64,000 nucleotides of DNA. Origin: Gammaproteobacteria bacterium. GTDB lineage: Bacteria > Pseudomonadota > Gammaproteobacteria > Burkholderiales > Thiobacillaceae. Positions within the stretch are counted from its first letter, which is position 1; every line of letters begins with the position of its first letter. The notes beneath the pieces are model-generated. The model made no database searches. It was not told the origin of the DNA and saw nothing but the letters and a program-made list of their open reading frames with translations. Location of the stretch: positions 62,001 through 126,000 of the forward strand of contig JAHJNN010000005.1 in the NCBI GenBank assembly GCA_018820765.1, read 5' to 3'. The position numbers were made by a program, and so were the translations under genes. Positions 34,146 to 43,301 of the stretch are shown one piece after another.

Positions 34146-34958
34146 CTAGAACGGTAAATCGTCACCGGGTGCCGTGATCGTTTTCGATGTAGTCGCGTGT
34201 TTCGTTCTGGCTTCGATTGATTTGATGAAGCGGATCGAGCTGGCAACATGGTTGAAGATGAGCAGGCTTTCCTCGTAGTTGAGGATCGGGTTGTCATGCG
34301 CCAGGCTTTTGTTGTTGCGAACGTCACTGAAGGCTTCGAGCACCGAGATGCTGGACTTCAGGATGCGCTCGGTCATCAACGATTCAAGGTGACCCGCATC
34401 GCGTAGGCGCTTCACATACTCGCCGAAGATGCTGTGCAAAGCTTTGTCGCGGTTGACTTCAACTCCACGCTGTTCGCACAGCGTGCGCACGTATTTGATG
34501 ACGAACGTATGCAGCCGATCCAGAGCGGCTTCGGGCAGGTTTTTTTTGATGGCTTCGCGCACGTGTTGAGCAACCGTTTCGAAATCGCGTTCGTCGACCG
34601 TGGCGGTCAGCGCGTCCAGCTCGGCGACGGGCGTGTCGCGCATCATGCGGCTGGCGATCTTCCGGCAATCGTCGGTCAATCCCGGTTCGTCACCCAAACA
34701 GTTCTCGGCTTGACCGTACAAGATCAACGCCTGGATGACTTTGCCGACCAGATGGTTGCCTTCGACGGTCCAGAATCCGCGTAGCCGATTGGCCTTGGAG
34801 GTGCCACGCTCGCGGTAGACTGCGGCATCGATGTCACGGCGCGTGTGCTCCTCAAAGAATTCGCTGAATGTGCGATCCGAGAAATCGAGCACGTAGCCGC
34901 TGCCCATGCGGAGCAGTCGTTCCAGTTTGCGGCGTTCTATCGAAGACAAATCGGCCAT
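34146..34958 (-). CDS. Abortive-infection protein with Abi_C (HEPN-like) domain
   Basis: A 270-residue protein. The C-terminal ~110 residues match the Abi_C domain: ALHSIFGEYVKRLRDAGHLE, then SSISVLEAFSDVRNNKSLAHDNPIL, which contains RN...H, the HEPN RNase signature. The N-terminal part (LERLLRMGSGYVLDFSDRTFSEFFEE) is shared by many such proteins and may sense the trigger. Expected role: an RNA-cutting toxin that halts growth on phage infection. It is a single gene with no visible antitoxin, 50 bp from the AbiE pair. Confidence 0.82.
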   Translation of the reverse strand: MADLSSIERRKLERLLRMGSGYVLDFSDRTFSEFFEEHTRRDIDAAVYRERGTSKANRLRGFWTVEGNHLVGKVIQALILYGQAENCLGDEPGLTDDCRKIASRMMRDTPVAELDALTATVDERDFETVAQHVREAIKKNLPEAALDRLHTFVIKYVRTLCEQRGVEVNRDKALHSIFGEYVKRLRDAGHLESLMTERILKSSISVLEAFSDVRNNKSLAHDNPILNYEESLLIFNHVASSIRFIKSIEARTKHATTSKTITAPGDDLPF

Positions 34959-35008
34959 GGGGTTATAGGGTGTTGTGCGCAGCGAAAGCGGCGTCTCTTA
35001 ATCGAACT

Positions 35009-36031
35009 TCATTGAGCCGGTTGCTTTGCATTGGCTTTCTGCTGGATCGCCTGGCATCGCTCCATCAGCGCTTCGAATGGCTCGGCGTTATCGAGGAACA
35101 AGCCGTCATCGATCATGTGTTGATAGTCGGCGGCCAATTTGGCCAACGCGCCGTCATCTGGCACGAGCTGGAGCTCCCCTGCGACCGCTGCGTGATAATC
35201 GATGACATCGCCATGCGTGTTCTTTTCTGCAAAGAACACGCTCTTGTGTTCGGCAACTGCGCGGGCGAGGGCTTTGTCCGCGATGGCTGCGTCGGCGAAG
35301 CCGGCGGCATCCAGTCTCGTCACGTCGTGCCAATGACGCGCGAAGCGGTCACCACCCCGGAACTCGCCTTGCGCACAGAAAACGTGAATCGCCGTAGCCT
35401 TTTCCCAGAAGGTGCGCTCGGCGCGCATGACCTGCGGTGTTGCGGCGGGAAACTCCACCCCCTGCAGATACGCGGCCGCATCGCAGAGGATCGCGCGTGG
35501 TTCGCTGGGCTCGCCAGTCGAGCGGGCGCCGAACTCCAACATGACGGCGGGCGCGACATAGCCGGTGCCGGTGACCAGCGGCGCGTAGTCGATGAACACT
35601 TTGTCGCCCTCGGCCCGCACGGTTGCCGGTAGACCGTTTTGCGCAAGGTCCTGCATGAGACGTGGCACGATCTCAGCGCCGACCCAGTCCGACAGGCGCG
35701 CACGAATCTCTTTGCTCCACTTCTTCTCCTGGCTTTTGCTGGCCGGCAGTGGCGCATTCGCATCGCCCACCAGATCGCTGGCGATGGCACGAATGTCGTA
35801 AGTCAGGTCCACGTCTTCGGAGAAGCGCCGGATGACACCGTAGGCCTTCGACAAGGATGTGCCGCCCTTGAATACCAAGTGTTCAGCGTAGGGGCCGGCA
35901 AAGAGGTGCCGCAGCGACCAGACTACCCAGATGTCTTTTTCCAGCAGATGGGGCAGGAGGCCCGATGTGTTGGCTGCCAAGTCGAGCGCCTCCAAGCGTT
36001 CGGCGGTGGAAAGCTGGAAGAACTCAGCCAT
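35009..36031 (-). CDS. AbiEii-type nucleotidyltransferase toxin
   Basis: A 340-residue toxin of a type IV toxin-antitoxin system. The nucleotidyltransferase signature is LVFKGGTSLSKAYGVIRRFSEDVDLTY near 53-79, with the GGTSLS loop and the DxD pair. The later conserved RTFWEKATAIHVFC and HWHDVTRL match AbiEii. Family members add nucleotides to tRNA acceptor ends or other RNA and stop translation. The start overlaps the antitoxin stop by 8 bp, so both come from one transcript. Confidence 0.92.
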   Translation of the reverse strand: MAEFFQLSTAERLEALDLAANTSGLLPHLLEKDIWVVWSLRHLFAGPYAEHLVFKGGTSLSKAYGVIRRFSEDVDLTYDIRAIASDLVGDANAPLPASKSQEKKWSKEIRARLSDWVGAEIVPRLMQDLAQNGLPATVRAEGDKVFIDYAPLVTGTGYVAPAVMLEFGARSTGEPSEPRAILCDAAAYLQGVEFPAATPQVMRAERTFWEKATAIHVFCAQGEFRGGDRFARHWHDVTRLDAAGFADAAIADKALARAVAEHKSVFFAEKNTHGDVIDYHAAVAGELQLVPDDGALAKLAADYQHMIDDGLFLDNAEPFEALMERCQAIQQKANAKQPAQ

Positions 36032-36620
36032 GGGTCACCAGGGCGCTGATCTCTTGAGCCATCCAGGTCGGCAGGCGCGCTCGCGCCGACGCGACTTCTT
36101 TCAACTCAGCCGGCGGCAGCTTGGTGCGTAGCTTCCGGATCGCTTCCCCGGCTTTTTCCGGGCCCAGCCAAGCCAGTGCCCGCACTATTTCGCCGGCGGC
36201 CCGTCCCGGGAAGATCAGTTGCCAGACCGGCGCGTGCCGAAACTCGACCATCTGCGCGCCCAATTTCAAGCGGCGACTGGGGCCGGACGTGAGATAAACC
36301 GCCCGCATCGGCACCTGTGTGGTAAGGCCCAGGGCGTTGGCAGCGGCGGCGCCGTGAGACACGATGGTTTCCCCACGCTGGTTCGCCAGGCCCTCGACCA
36401 TCTTGACGGCCGACGGCGCACGGGTGCCAAAGCGGCTCTCGACGGGCAGGACATAGATACCGCGGCCAGCGCGCAACAGGGCGCCGCGCTGCACCAAGCG
36501 GGATAAGACTTGGTCTACGGCTGCGCGACTGCCCAGGTGCAAGAGTTCTTTGGCGACCAAAGGGGTGCCCTCCGGCAATCTGGCGGCGTGCTCCAGAACT
36601 TGTTTGGCGAGAGTCTGCAT
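36024..36620 (-). CDS. AbiEi-type antitoxin (DUF6088)
   Basis: A 198-residue antitoxin and autorepressor. The N-terminal winged helix (VDQVLSRLVQRGALLRAGRGIYVLP) binds DNA. The C-terminal domain (AVYLTSGPSRRLKLGAQMVEFRHAP) counters the toxin in this class without stable complex formation. Just upstream of the start, CTAAC-N1-GTTAG (about 36633-36643) is a short dyad that could be its operator. Confidence 0.9.
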   Translation of the reverse strand: MQTLAKQVLEHAARLPEGTPLVAKELLHLGSRAAVDQVLSRLVQRGALLRAGRGIYVLPVESRFGTRAPSAVKMVEGLANQRGETIVSHGAAAANALGLTTQVPMRAVYLTSGPSRRLKLGAQMVEFRHAPVWQLIFPGRAAGEIVRALAWLGPEKAGEAIRKLRTKLPPAELKEVASARARLPTWMAQEISALVTHG

Positions 36621-36732
36621 GGGTGATATCTCCTAACTGTTAGAATTATGAGGCTACTTCTGACACTCTGCAAGTACCAAGTACCTTAAGGCTCGCGCGG
36701 GGCTGGGTCGACCAAGCGGTATTACGGCCTCG

Positions 36733-37407
36733 ATGTTGGCGAAAAAGATTGACGAATCTAAAAAATTGCACAAAAATGCAGTTGACGAATTTAAAAAGGT
36801 GCACAAAATGACTCTGCCGCCGCCCGCCAGCTTCAATCCCGAGCTTTCCTCTGATCGCCTGCAGACCGTGTCTCAATGGTTGCTGGATGAGCTTTATGCG
36901 ACCGAAGACGATCTGTCCCGTCCGACCGATAACGGCTATACCCGAGGTTGCACAACCTTCGGGCGACAGAGAAACAGGATCATTGCGGAAGTGCTATCGG
37001 CAAGGCACGCGTGGCTCGGCTTGCCGAATAGCAACAACGACCTGGTTTTCACCATTGGCGGGGTGCCTTGCCGGTTCAGTAATGACGATCCGTCGAACCC
37101 GTCGAAAGACGCGGTCCTGACAGTCAATCGCTACCAGATGGACTTCCTGGAATTCGCAACCGGTAGCGAGCCCGCCCGCTTCTGCTTCATCATCGATCGA
37201 GGCCATGACGGCGCTGCGGAACCTCGGGTCGAGTTTCTCGGCTTTACGCCCAACGGCGTGATCGCCTGCCGTTGGGTGTCGAATGCTGTGCGTGTCTTGC
37301 GAGTGGAAGGTCAGCAGACCTTGCCGCAACCCGTCGACGTGGCGAAGCCCCAGGTGGCGCCGAAGCGGCGCGACGAAGGTGATGCCGCCTCCGAAGCAGT
37401 GCGATGA
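36733..37407 (+). CDS. Unknown protein paired with an XRE-ImmA regulator
   Basis: A 224-residue protein without a recognised domain. Residues 4-26 are an 11-residue tandem repeat ((I/V)DE-KK-HK) encoded by a 33-bp DNA repeat. If that repeat is an operator, translation may really start at the ATG at 36808, which would fit better since the following MTLPPPASFNP looks like a natural N-terminus. The body carries NDLVFTIGGVPCRFSNDDPSNP. The downstream XRE-ImmA gene overlaps it by 4 bp; such pairs recur in ICEs and phages, but the function is unknown. Confidence 0.72.
   Translation: MLAKKIDESKKLHKNAVDEFKKVHKMTLPPPASFNPELSSDRLQTVSQWLLDELYATEDDLSRPTDNGYTRGCTTFGRQRNRIIAEVLSARHAWLGLPNSNNDLVFTIGGVPCRFSNDDPSNPSKDAVLTVNRYQMDFLEFATGSEPARFCFIIDRGHDGAAEPRVEFLGFTPNGVIACRWVSNAVRVLRVEGQQTLPQPVDVAKPQVAPKRRDEGDAASEAVR
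36749..36810. repeat. Tandem 33-bp direct repeat at the head of the regulator operon
   Basis: TTGACGAAT(C/T)TAAAAA..TGCACAAAA occurs twice, at 36749 and 36782, with a 33-bp period. Each unit holds a TTGACG hexamer and a CAAAA(A/T) sequence at promoter spacing, so the repeats may be tandem promoter/operator units. They also read in frame as an 11-residue protein repeat. Confidence 0.55.
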
Positions 37408-38525
37408 GCGACTTCGTTGGAACCAACCTTCGGCTCATCCGCCTCTTCCACGACCTGTCGCTCACGGAGTTGGGGGAGCGGGTCGGGGTGTCGAAGCAGT
37501 TCCTCAGTCGTGTGGAAACCGGTGCCGAATCAGTTGCCGCTCCGCTTGAGAATTCGCTTGCCGAAGAACTGGATGTCCTGCCGGAGTTTTTCTATCACCT
37601 CGACCCGAATCCGATTGCCGATGAGCAGTGCCACTTTCGCCGGCAATTGACGACCAAGGTGGTGTTGCGCCAGGTCGCGCGCGCCAGAGGCGAAATGCTC
37701 AAGCGCTTGGTGGGCGTGCTGGATGAGCACGTCGAACTGCCGCACTACCAAGTGGGCGAGGCCGATCCGGGGTCTCCCGAGACTATCGAGCGTGCCGCCG
37801 AAAAATTCCGCTCGCTCTTTGGTCTCGGTCTGGGTCCGCTGAGCAATGTAACGCGCATTGCGGAGAATGCCGGCGCCGTGGTGATGAAGGTGCACGGCTT
37901 GGCACCCGAAATCGATGCGGTGTCGTTTGCCACAAAGCGGCCACTGATCGCGCTGAACAGTTCGGGGCGTTCGGCATGCCGCGAGCGCTTTGGCATCGCC
38001 CACGAATTGGGGCACTTTTCGTTGCATATCGGAATTTTGACTGGAGATCGGATGACCGAGACACAGGCAAATCGGTTTGCCAGTGCACTTCTGATGCCGC
38101 GAAGTACGTTTACTAGTGAATGCCGCCTGGCGGTTCGCGGAACACGCCTCAACTGGCCGGTTCTATCCGAGCTTAAGGTGCGTTGGGGCGTGTCCAAGGC
38201 TGCAATTATCTTTCGTGGTCGGCAGCTTGGGGTATTTTCGGATGACCAGGCGAGGGCAGGATACATCGGACTCAAACGCCATGGCGAAGCCGTGCAAGAA
38301 TCGGAAGACCATCTGATCGCGAATGAGGAGCCTGAGGTCATCGCCGAGAGCTTGAAAGTGATGAAGGAACATTTCGGCGTACCTCAGTCTGCTGTCGCGC
38401 GCGAAATGTGTGTGCAGCCAGATCTGTTGCAGAATCTGCTGGTATCGCCCCGCGCAGAGAGCGTGGACAATGTGGTGAATCTCCTGACTGTAGGTCGATT
38501 GGCGCGCGATATCAGGCCAGCATGA
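37404..38525 (+). CDS. XRE-ImmA fusion: HTH regulator with IrrE-type metallopeptidase
   Basis: A 373-residue protein. An N-terminal Cro-type HTH (LIRLFHDLSLTELGERVGVSKQFLSRVETG, 11-40) is followed by an ImmA/IrrE zinc peptidase with RFGIAHELGHFSLH (His200, Glu201, His204). The third ligand is probably in TETQANRFASALLMP. This is the classic architecture in which a repressor also carries a protease of the DdrO/IrrE or ImmA/ImmR type. It overlaps the preceding unknown gene by 4 bp and lies upstream of the OLD/UvrD pair, so it may regulate that system. Confidence 0.9.
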   Translation: MSDFVGTNLRLIRLFHDLSLTELGERVGVSKQFLSRVETGAESVAAPLENSLAEELDVLPEFFYHLDPNPIADEQCHFRRQLTTKVVLRQVARARGEMLKRLVGVLDEHVELPHYQVGEADPGSPETIERAAEKFRSLFGLGLGPLSNVTRIAENAGAVVMKVHGLAPEIDAVSFATKRPLIALNSSGRSACRERFGIAHELGHFSLHIGILTGDRMTETQANRFASALLMPRSTFTSECRLAVRGTRLNWPVLSELKVRWGVSKAAIIFRGRQLGVFSDDQARAGYIGLKRHGEAVQESEDHLIANEEPEVIAESLKVMKEHFGVPQSAVAREMCVQPDLLQNLLVSPRAESVDNVVNLLTVGRLARDIRPA

Positions 38526-38629
38526 GCGGTCTAGCTGCTAGCTACAGGAACTACGCTACCCCCAGCTACAAAATTGCCGAGCCGCGGAGCTAGCTAATAT
38601 GCTTGATTCATCGACCGAGGAGATGAAGG

Positions 38630-39679
38630 ATGTTTGAGGAGATGTTGAGAGTTGCCCGTCAGCTAGACGGGATGAAGGTCTCCGTTTCCGTTGGCGGGGA
38701 AACTGATCAGGATGGATATATCGATCGACAGTGCCCTGCCACCGACTGCGAGTTTTCTTTCAAGGTCCACGCGGGTGATTGGCGGGACAAGGTAAGTGAC
38801 GATGGTGTCCATTGCGCGTTTTGCGGGCATACAGCCGACAGCCAGCAGTGGTTCACACACGAGCAGGTTGAGCACGCAAAGAAAGAAACCTTGGACAAGG
38901 TCAAGGGCATGCTCGGCCAGGCTATGCGAACCGATGCGCAACGCTTGAACCAATCCCAGCGCCGCAATAGCTTTCTGAAGATCACCATGAACGTGTCGAG
39001 CCAGCCTCGGGAGATCCTGTTGCCTGCGGAGGCAACCGATCCCATGCGTCTGAAGATCACGTGTTCGGTTTGCGGGTGCCGGTATGCCGTGATTGGATCG
39101 GCCTTCTTTTGCCCGGCGTGTGGACACAACGACGCCGAACAAGTGTTCCGCCAATCCATAACCGCGATTCGTTCAACCCTGGACGCATTGCCTCTCGTAC
39201 GACAAGGCATCGCCGATGCCGATACCGCCGAAAACACGGTTCGGCTGCTGATCGAAAGCGGGTTGCAGAACGCTATCACGGCATTCCAGCGTTTCGCGGA
39301 AGCGCTCTATCTGCAACACCCTGCAGCGCCCAAAGCGCGCCGCAACGTCTTTCAGAACCTTGCTGAAGGGGGCGCACTGTGGGTGATGGCCTGCGACCAC
39401 GGTTATGACAAGCATCTTTCGGATTCGGAGCTTGCTAGCCTCAGTCGCTACTTCCAGCAGCGCCATCTGTTGGCACACAAAGAAGGTTTGGTGGATGACG
39501 ACTATGTTGCGAAAAGCGGGGATACAACCTACTGCTCCGGTCAGCGAGTCGTCGTGCGGGAGGCCGCCGTTCGGGAGTGCGTGCAATTGATCGAGACGCT
39601 CGCAGTCGGCATGAAGCGTGATGTGGGGCGGGGCGGCGAGCCACTGCGCCCGATCTCCGGCGCAGAGAAGAAGGTCTGA
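38630..39679 (+). CDS. Zinc-ribbon HEPN-like protein
   Basis: A 349-residue protein with two zinc-ribbon-like modules: Cys35/40 with Cys62/65, and Cys145/148 with Cys161/164. The C-terminal helical domain contains FQQRHLLAHKEGLVDDDYV (R278-x4-H283), a pattern of HEPN/Abi-like proteins. This suggests a nucleic-acid-sensing RNase or toxin. A strong ribosome site (GAGGAGATGAAGG) precedes the ATG. It ends 15 bases before the OLD nuclease gene, so it is probably an extra component of that defence operon. I know no established name for this protein. Confidence 0.75.
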   Translation: MFEEMLRVARQLDGMKVSVSVGGETDQDGYIDRQCPATDCEFSFKVHAGDWRDKVSDDGVHCAFCGHTADSQQWFTHEQVEHAKKETLDKVKGMLGQAMRTDAQRLNQSQRRNSFLKITMNVSSQPREILLPAEATDPMRLKITCSVCGCRYAVIGSAFFCPACGHNDAEQVFRQSITAIRSTLDALPLVRQGIADADTAENTVRLLIESGLQNAITAFQRFAEALYLQHPAAPKARRNVFQNLAEGGALWVMACDHGYDKHLSDSELASLSRYFQQRHLLAHKEGLVDDDYVAKSGDTTYCSGQRVVVREAAVRECVQLIETLAVGMKRDVGRGGEPLRPISGAEKKV

Positions 39680-39693
39680 TCAATCAAGCAGGA

Positions 39694-41541
39694 ATGCCCA
39701 TGCGACTCAGCAGAATCGTCATCAAGAACTTCCGTAATTTCAAGTTACTGGATGTCCGCCTGGGCGAGCATGCCGTTGTGCTCGGCGAAAACAAGGTTGG
39801 CAAAACCAATCTACTGTTCGCGCTTCGACTCATTCTTGACCCGACGCTCCCAGACTCACTGCGCAAGCTCCGGCTGGATGATTTCTGGGATGGGCTACCG
39901 CGACCGCTCAAAGCCGAAGACGTTATTGAAGTCTCGGTTGAATTTCGCGATTTCGAACGGAACGAGAATCTCTTGGCGGTGTTAGCCGACCATCTCGTGA
40001 AGCCGGACCCGATGGTGGCGAGACTTACGTACCGGTATCAGCCAGTACCGGGACTTGAAAGCTCCCCACGCAGCGAAGCAGATTACGAGTTTATTCTGTT
40101 CGGTGGGGATCGGCCTGATAATGCCGTCGGTTACGATCTGCGGCGTTGGATGCCGCTGGATCTGTTTCCGGCGTTGCGTGATGCCGAGTCGGATCTTGCC
40201 CGCTGGTCTCGGTCTCCGTTGCGGCCTTTGCTGGACCGTGCCGCCAAGACGGTGGATGCAAAAGCGCTGAACACGATTGCCGGTGAGGTTCACAAAACCA
40301 CTTCCAAGATTGCGGCGCTGCCGGAACTCGCGGCGGTCGTTAATGAAGTCAATACCCAACTCACCACCATGGTGGGTGAGAAGCATGCCGTCGAAACGGC
40401 ACTGGGATTCGCCCCGACGGAGCCAGACCGGTTGCTGCGAGCGCTGCAAATGATGATAGACGGCGGCAAGCGCGGCGTGGCTGAGGCAAGCCTCGGGTCC
40501 GCCAATGTACTTTACCTGGCACTGAAGCATCTAGAGCATCAATACCTCGTGGAAGAAGGGGAGCGCCAGCACACGTTTTTGGCGATTGAGGAACCAGAAG
40601 CCCATCTACATCCGCATCTGCAGCGGCTCATTTACCGGAACTACCTGCAAACACGTGACGAAGCCGAAGCTGATCCCGAGCCACGCAGCATTCTGCTCAC
40701 CACGCATTCCCCGAACGTGGCCAGCGTGGCGCCGCTTGCCAATGTCGTCGTACTGCGCCGTATTGCCAATGAAGGACACACCATTGGTCGCTCTTTGAAA
40801 GGCATCAAACTGAGCGATGAAGAGCGTGAGGACTTGGAACGCTACATCGACGTAACGCGCGGCGAGCTATTTTTCTCCAAGGGAGTCATCCTGGTTGAAG
40901 GCGATGCGGAGAAGTTCCTGCTGCCTACGCTTGCCAAGCTGTACGACAAGAGCTTGGATTTCGATGCGATGGGCGTCTCCATTTGCTCCATTGCCGGCAC
41001 CAACTTCGCTCCGTATATCCAGTTGCTGGGTCCAAAAGGGCTGGACATTCCGTTTGTCGTGCTGACGGATTTTGATCCGAAGGATGAAGAGGTGAGTCAG
41101 GAGGACGCTGATCCGGACGGCGAGGGTGTGACGGATAGCTATGGAGAAAATCGTGTTGTCAATCAAATCATGTGCCATCTACTGGATGGTGACGTGTGGA
41201 AAGAGAGTAGCTATGCGCAAGTGCTGAAGCTCGCCCCGAAGCACGGTGTATTTCTGAATGAGTTTACGTTTGAGATTGATGTCTTCAAGACGGGCGCAGA
41301 GGACGAGTTCTTAAAAGCCATCAAGACACTCACCGGCAACAAGAAAATGCACGCTCGGTTCGCGGCCTTGTCAGATGATCCGAATTCACTTGATCCGGGA
41401 CAGCTCCTAAAAGACATCGACTCCATCGGCAAGGGACGTGTGGCCCAGCGCCTGGCATCAGTTTTGATTGACGAGGATGTCGATGTTTGCCCGCCGTACA
41501 TCGAAGCGGCGTTGGATTACTTGAAGGCAAAGCTGGAATGA
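39694..41541 (+). CDS. OLD-family ATPase-TOPRIM nuclease (GajA-like)
   Basis: A 615-residue class 2 OLD nuclease. The N-terminal ABC-type ATPase has RIVIKNFRNFK and Walker A GENKVGKTNLLFAL (31-44), with the signature region and Walker B in FLAIEEPEAHLHPHLQ near 292-307 and an H-loop LLTTHSPNVAS. The C-terminal TOPRIM domain has ILVEGDAEKFLLP (catalytic Glu) and VVLTDFDPKDEE (Asp-x-Asp). In Gabija, GajA of this architecture nicks phage DNA when nucleotides are depleted. The next gene, a UvrD-like helicase, overlaps it by ATGA, as GajB does. Confidence 0.9.
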   Translation: MPMRLSRIVIKNFRNFKLLDVRLGEHAVVLGENKVGKTNLLFALRLILDPTLPDSLRKLRLDDFWDGLPRPLKAEDVIEVSVEFRDFERNENLLAVLADHLVKPDPMVARLTYRYQPVPGLESSPRSEADYEFILFGGDRPDNAVGYDLRRWMPLDLFPALRDAESDLARWSRSPLRPLLDRAAKTVDAKALNTIAGEVHKTTSKIAALPELAAVVNEVNTQLTTMVGEKHAVETALGFAPTEPDRLLRALQMMIDGGKRGVAEASLGSANVLYLALKHLEHQYLVEEGERQHTFLAIEEPEAHLHPHLQRLIYRNYLQTRDEAEADPEPRSILLTTHSPNVASVAPLANVVVLRRIANEGHTIGRSLKGIKLSDEEREDLERYIDVTRGELFFSKGVILVEGDAEKFLLPTLAKLYDKSLDFDAMGVSICSIAGTNFAPYIQLLGPKGLDIPFVVLTDFDPKDEEVSQEDADPDGEGVTDSYGENRVVNQIMCHLLDGDVWKESSYAQVLKLAPKHGVFLNEFTFEIDVFKTGAEDEFLKAIKTLTGNKKMHARFAALSDDPNSLDPGQLLKDIDSIGKGRVAQRLASVLIDEDVDVCPPYIEAALDYLKAKLE

Positions 41542-43301
41542 CATCCATTGCGCCCCTCTATCTCAAAGCGGCGGAAGATCTGCGTAGGAACGAGGATCAA
41601 TGGCGCGCTTATGCATCGGACGGAAATTGCGTGATCCTGGCCGGACCCGGCAGCGGTAAGACCAAGACGATCACCATCAAGATCGCTCGGCTTCTTGCTG
41701 AGGATGTGCACCGTCCCCGCCGGCTGGCATGCATTACCTATAGCAACTCCTGTGTCGGGGAGTTGCGGTCCAGGATGAATGGGCTCGGCGTTGACGACGG
41801 CGATCGCCTCTTGCTCTCCACCGTACATTCCTTCTGCCTGACTGAACTGGCGTTGCCCTACGCGGCCTTGGCCGGCATTGCCGTTCCCAATCCTCTGGTG
41901 GTGGCATCGCCTGTGCAGGCGAGACAGCTTTTCGCCGAAGCCTACCGGCAGCAGCTTGGAGGCAATGCGCCCAACTGGTTTCGCATGGCTTGTGAAAAGT
42001 TACGGCGAACTATTCCGGATAAGGCCGGTGCCGAATGGCGTGCGTGGTCCGCGCGAGAAACAAGGGTGGTCGAAGCCTATGAAGCCCTTCTCCTCAAGAA
42101 CGGTTTGATCGACTTTGACGGGCTGGTTCTTGCGGGACTACAACTCGTCGAGAACCACGAATGGGTACGACGCGCCATTCAGGCCAAATACCCGGTGATC
42201 GTTATCGACGAATACCAGGATCTGGGGCTCCCGCTGCACCGCATCGTGCTGGCGCTGCTGAAGGCGGGGGTCCGTGTGATTGCCGTCGGGGACCCGGATC
42301 AGTCCATCTACGGTTTCACAGGAGCAAAGCCCAGCCTGTTGCGAGCATTGGGCGGTCTTCCGGAGGTTGATTCGATCAGGCTCAAGCTGAATTACCGATG
42401 CGCCGACCGTATCATCGCCGCGTCCAAGGCGCTTCTGCCTGATCCGCCAGAGTTTCGCTCTCACGATGGACGAGCGGGTGAAATCCACATTCACTGCCTG
42501 GAGCGCAATGTCCGTCAGCAGGCTGACTATGTGCTCAGTACCATCGTGCCGGCTCTGCTTGCTGCGAATCCGTCATGGAAGCCGGGAGACATCGCTCTGC
42601 TTTACCGCACGATGAACGAAGGTACACCAATCGCGCAGGCGGCCGATGCGCTCGATTTGCGCTATTTCCGGCTTGACAATGGGTCTCCCATCAAGCGCAC
42701 GCGTTTGACGGAATGGCTGACTGACGCGGCAAAATGGTGCTCCGGTGGGTGGCAGACGGGTACGGTGCGATTGTCCCAATTGCTCAAATCCTGGCGACTG
42801 ATGCGTCGATCACTCACTCGCGAGTCTGAAGTGCTTGCCGCCCGCAAGCGATTGATCGCTGCCTTATTCGCTCTCCGCGACGCTGCTAGTCCTCTGCATC
42901 AATGGCTGTCCGTGCTGCGTAGCGAGGTTTTGGAAGAGGCGTTCAGGGAGGAGCCTGGGCTGGCGGACGAGAAGGACAACCTTGACGACCTGTTGACGGC
43001 ATCCGTAGCGGGCGGTGCGTTACAGGCATTCACGGTCGAGATTTTTGGGAATCAGGGGAAGAGTCCGGATCAGATCAACCTGATGACACTGCACAGCTCG
43101 AAAGGGCTGGAGTTCCAGGCGGTAATCATGGTGGGTCTGGAAAATGGCGTTTTTCCCAGCGGTTACGACCGGACCGACGAGCAACTGGAAGAGGCGGCTC
43201 GGCTCTTCTATGTTGGAGTGACACGAGCAAGAACGCAGATTCATTTGACCTATGAGTCTGATGAATCGCCCCTTATCACGTCAATCCGGCGGGCGGCGTA
43301 G
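41538..43301 (+). CDS. UvrD/PcrA-like helicase (GajB-like)
   Basis: A 587-residue superfamily I helicase, started at the ATG at 41538. Motifs: Walker A AGPGSGKTKT, Ia ACITYSNSC, II VIDEYQDL, III GDPDQSIYGF, IV LKLNYRC, V TLHSSKGLEFQAVIMVG and VI LFYVGVTRAR. All are intact, so it should be an active ATPase. Position and coupling to the OLD nuclease identify it as the GajB-like partner in a Gabija-type system. It is the last ICE gene before the chromosome. Confidence 0.9.
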   Translation: MTSIAPLYLKAAEDLRRNEDQWRAYASDGNCVILAGPGSGKTKTITIKIARLLAEDVHRPRRLACITYSNSCVGELRSRMNGLGVDDGDRLLLSTVHSFCLTELALPYAALAGIAVPNPLVVASPVQARQLFAEAYRQQLGGNAPNWFRMACEKLRRTIPDKAGAEWRAWSARETRVVEAYEALLLKNGLIDFDGLVLAGLQLVENHEWVRRAIQAKYPVIVIDEYQDLGLPLHRIVLALLKAGVRVIAVGDPDQSIYGFTGAKPSLLRALGGLPEVDSIRLKLNYRCADRIIAASKALLPDPPEFRSHDGRAGEIHIHCLERNVRQQADYVLSTIVPALLAANPSWKPGDIALLYRTMNEGTPIAQAADALDLRYFRLDNGSPIKRTRLTEWLTDAAKWCSGGWQTGTVRLSQLLKSWRLMRRSLTRESEVLAARKRLIAALFALRDAASPLHQWLSVLRSEVLEEAFREEPGLADEKDNLDDLLTASVAGGALQAFTVEIFGNQGKSPDQINLMTLHSSKGLEFQAVIMVGLENGVFPSGYDRTDEQLEEAARLFYVGVTRARTQIHLTYESDESPLITSIRRAA

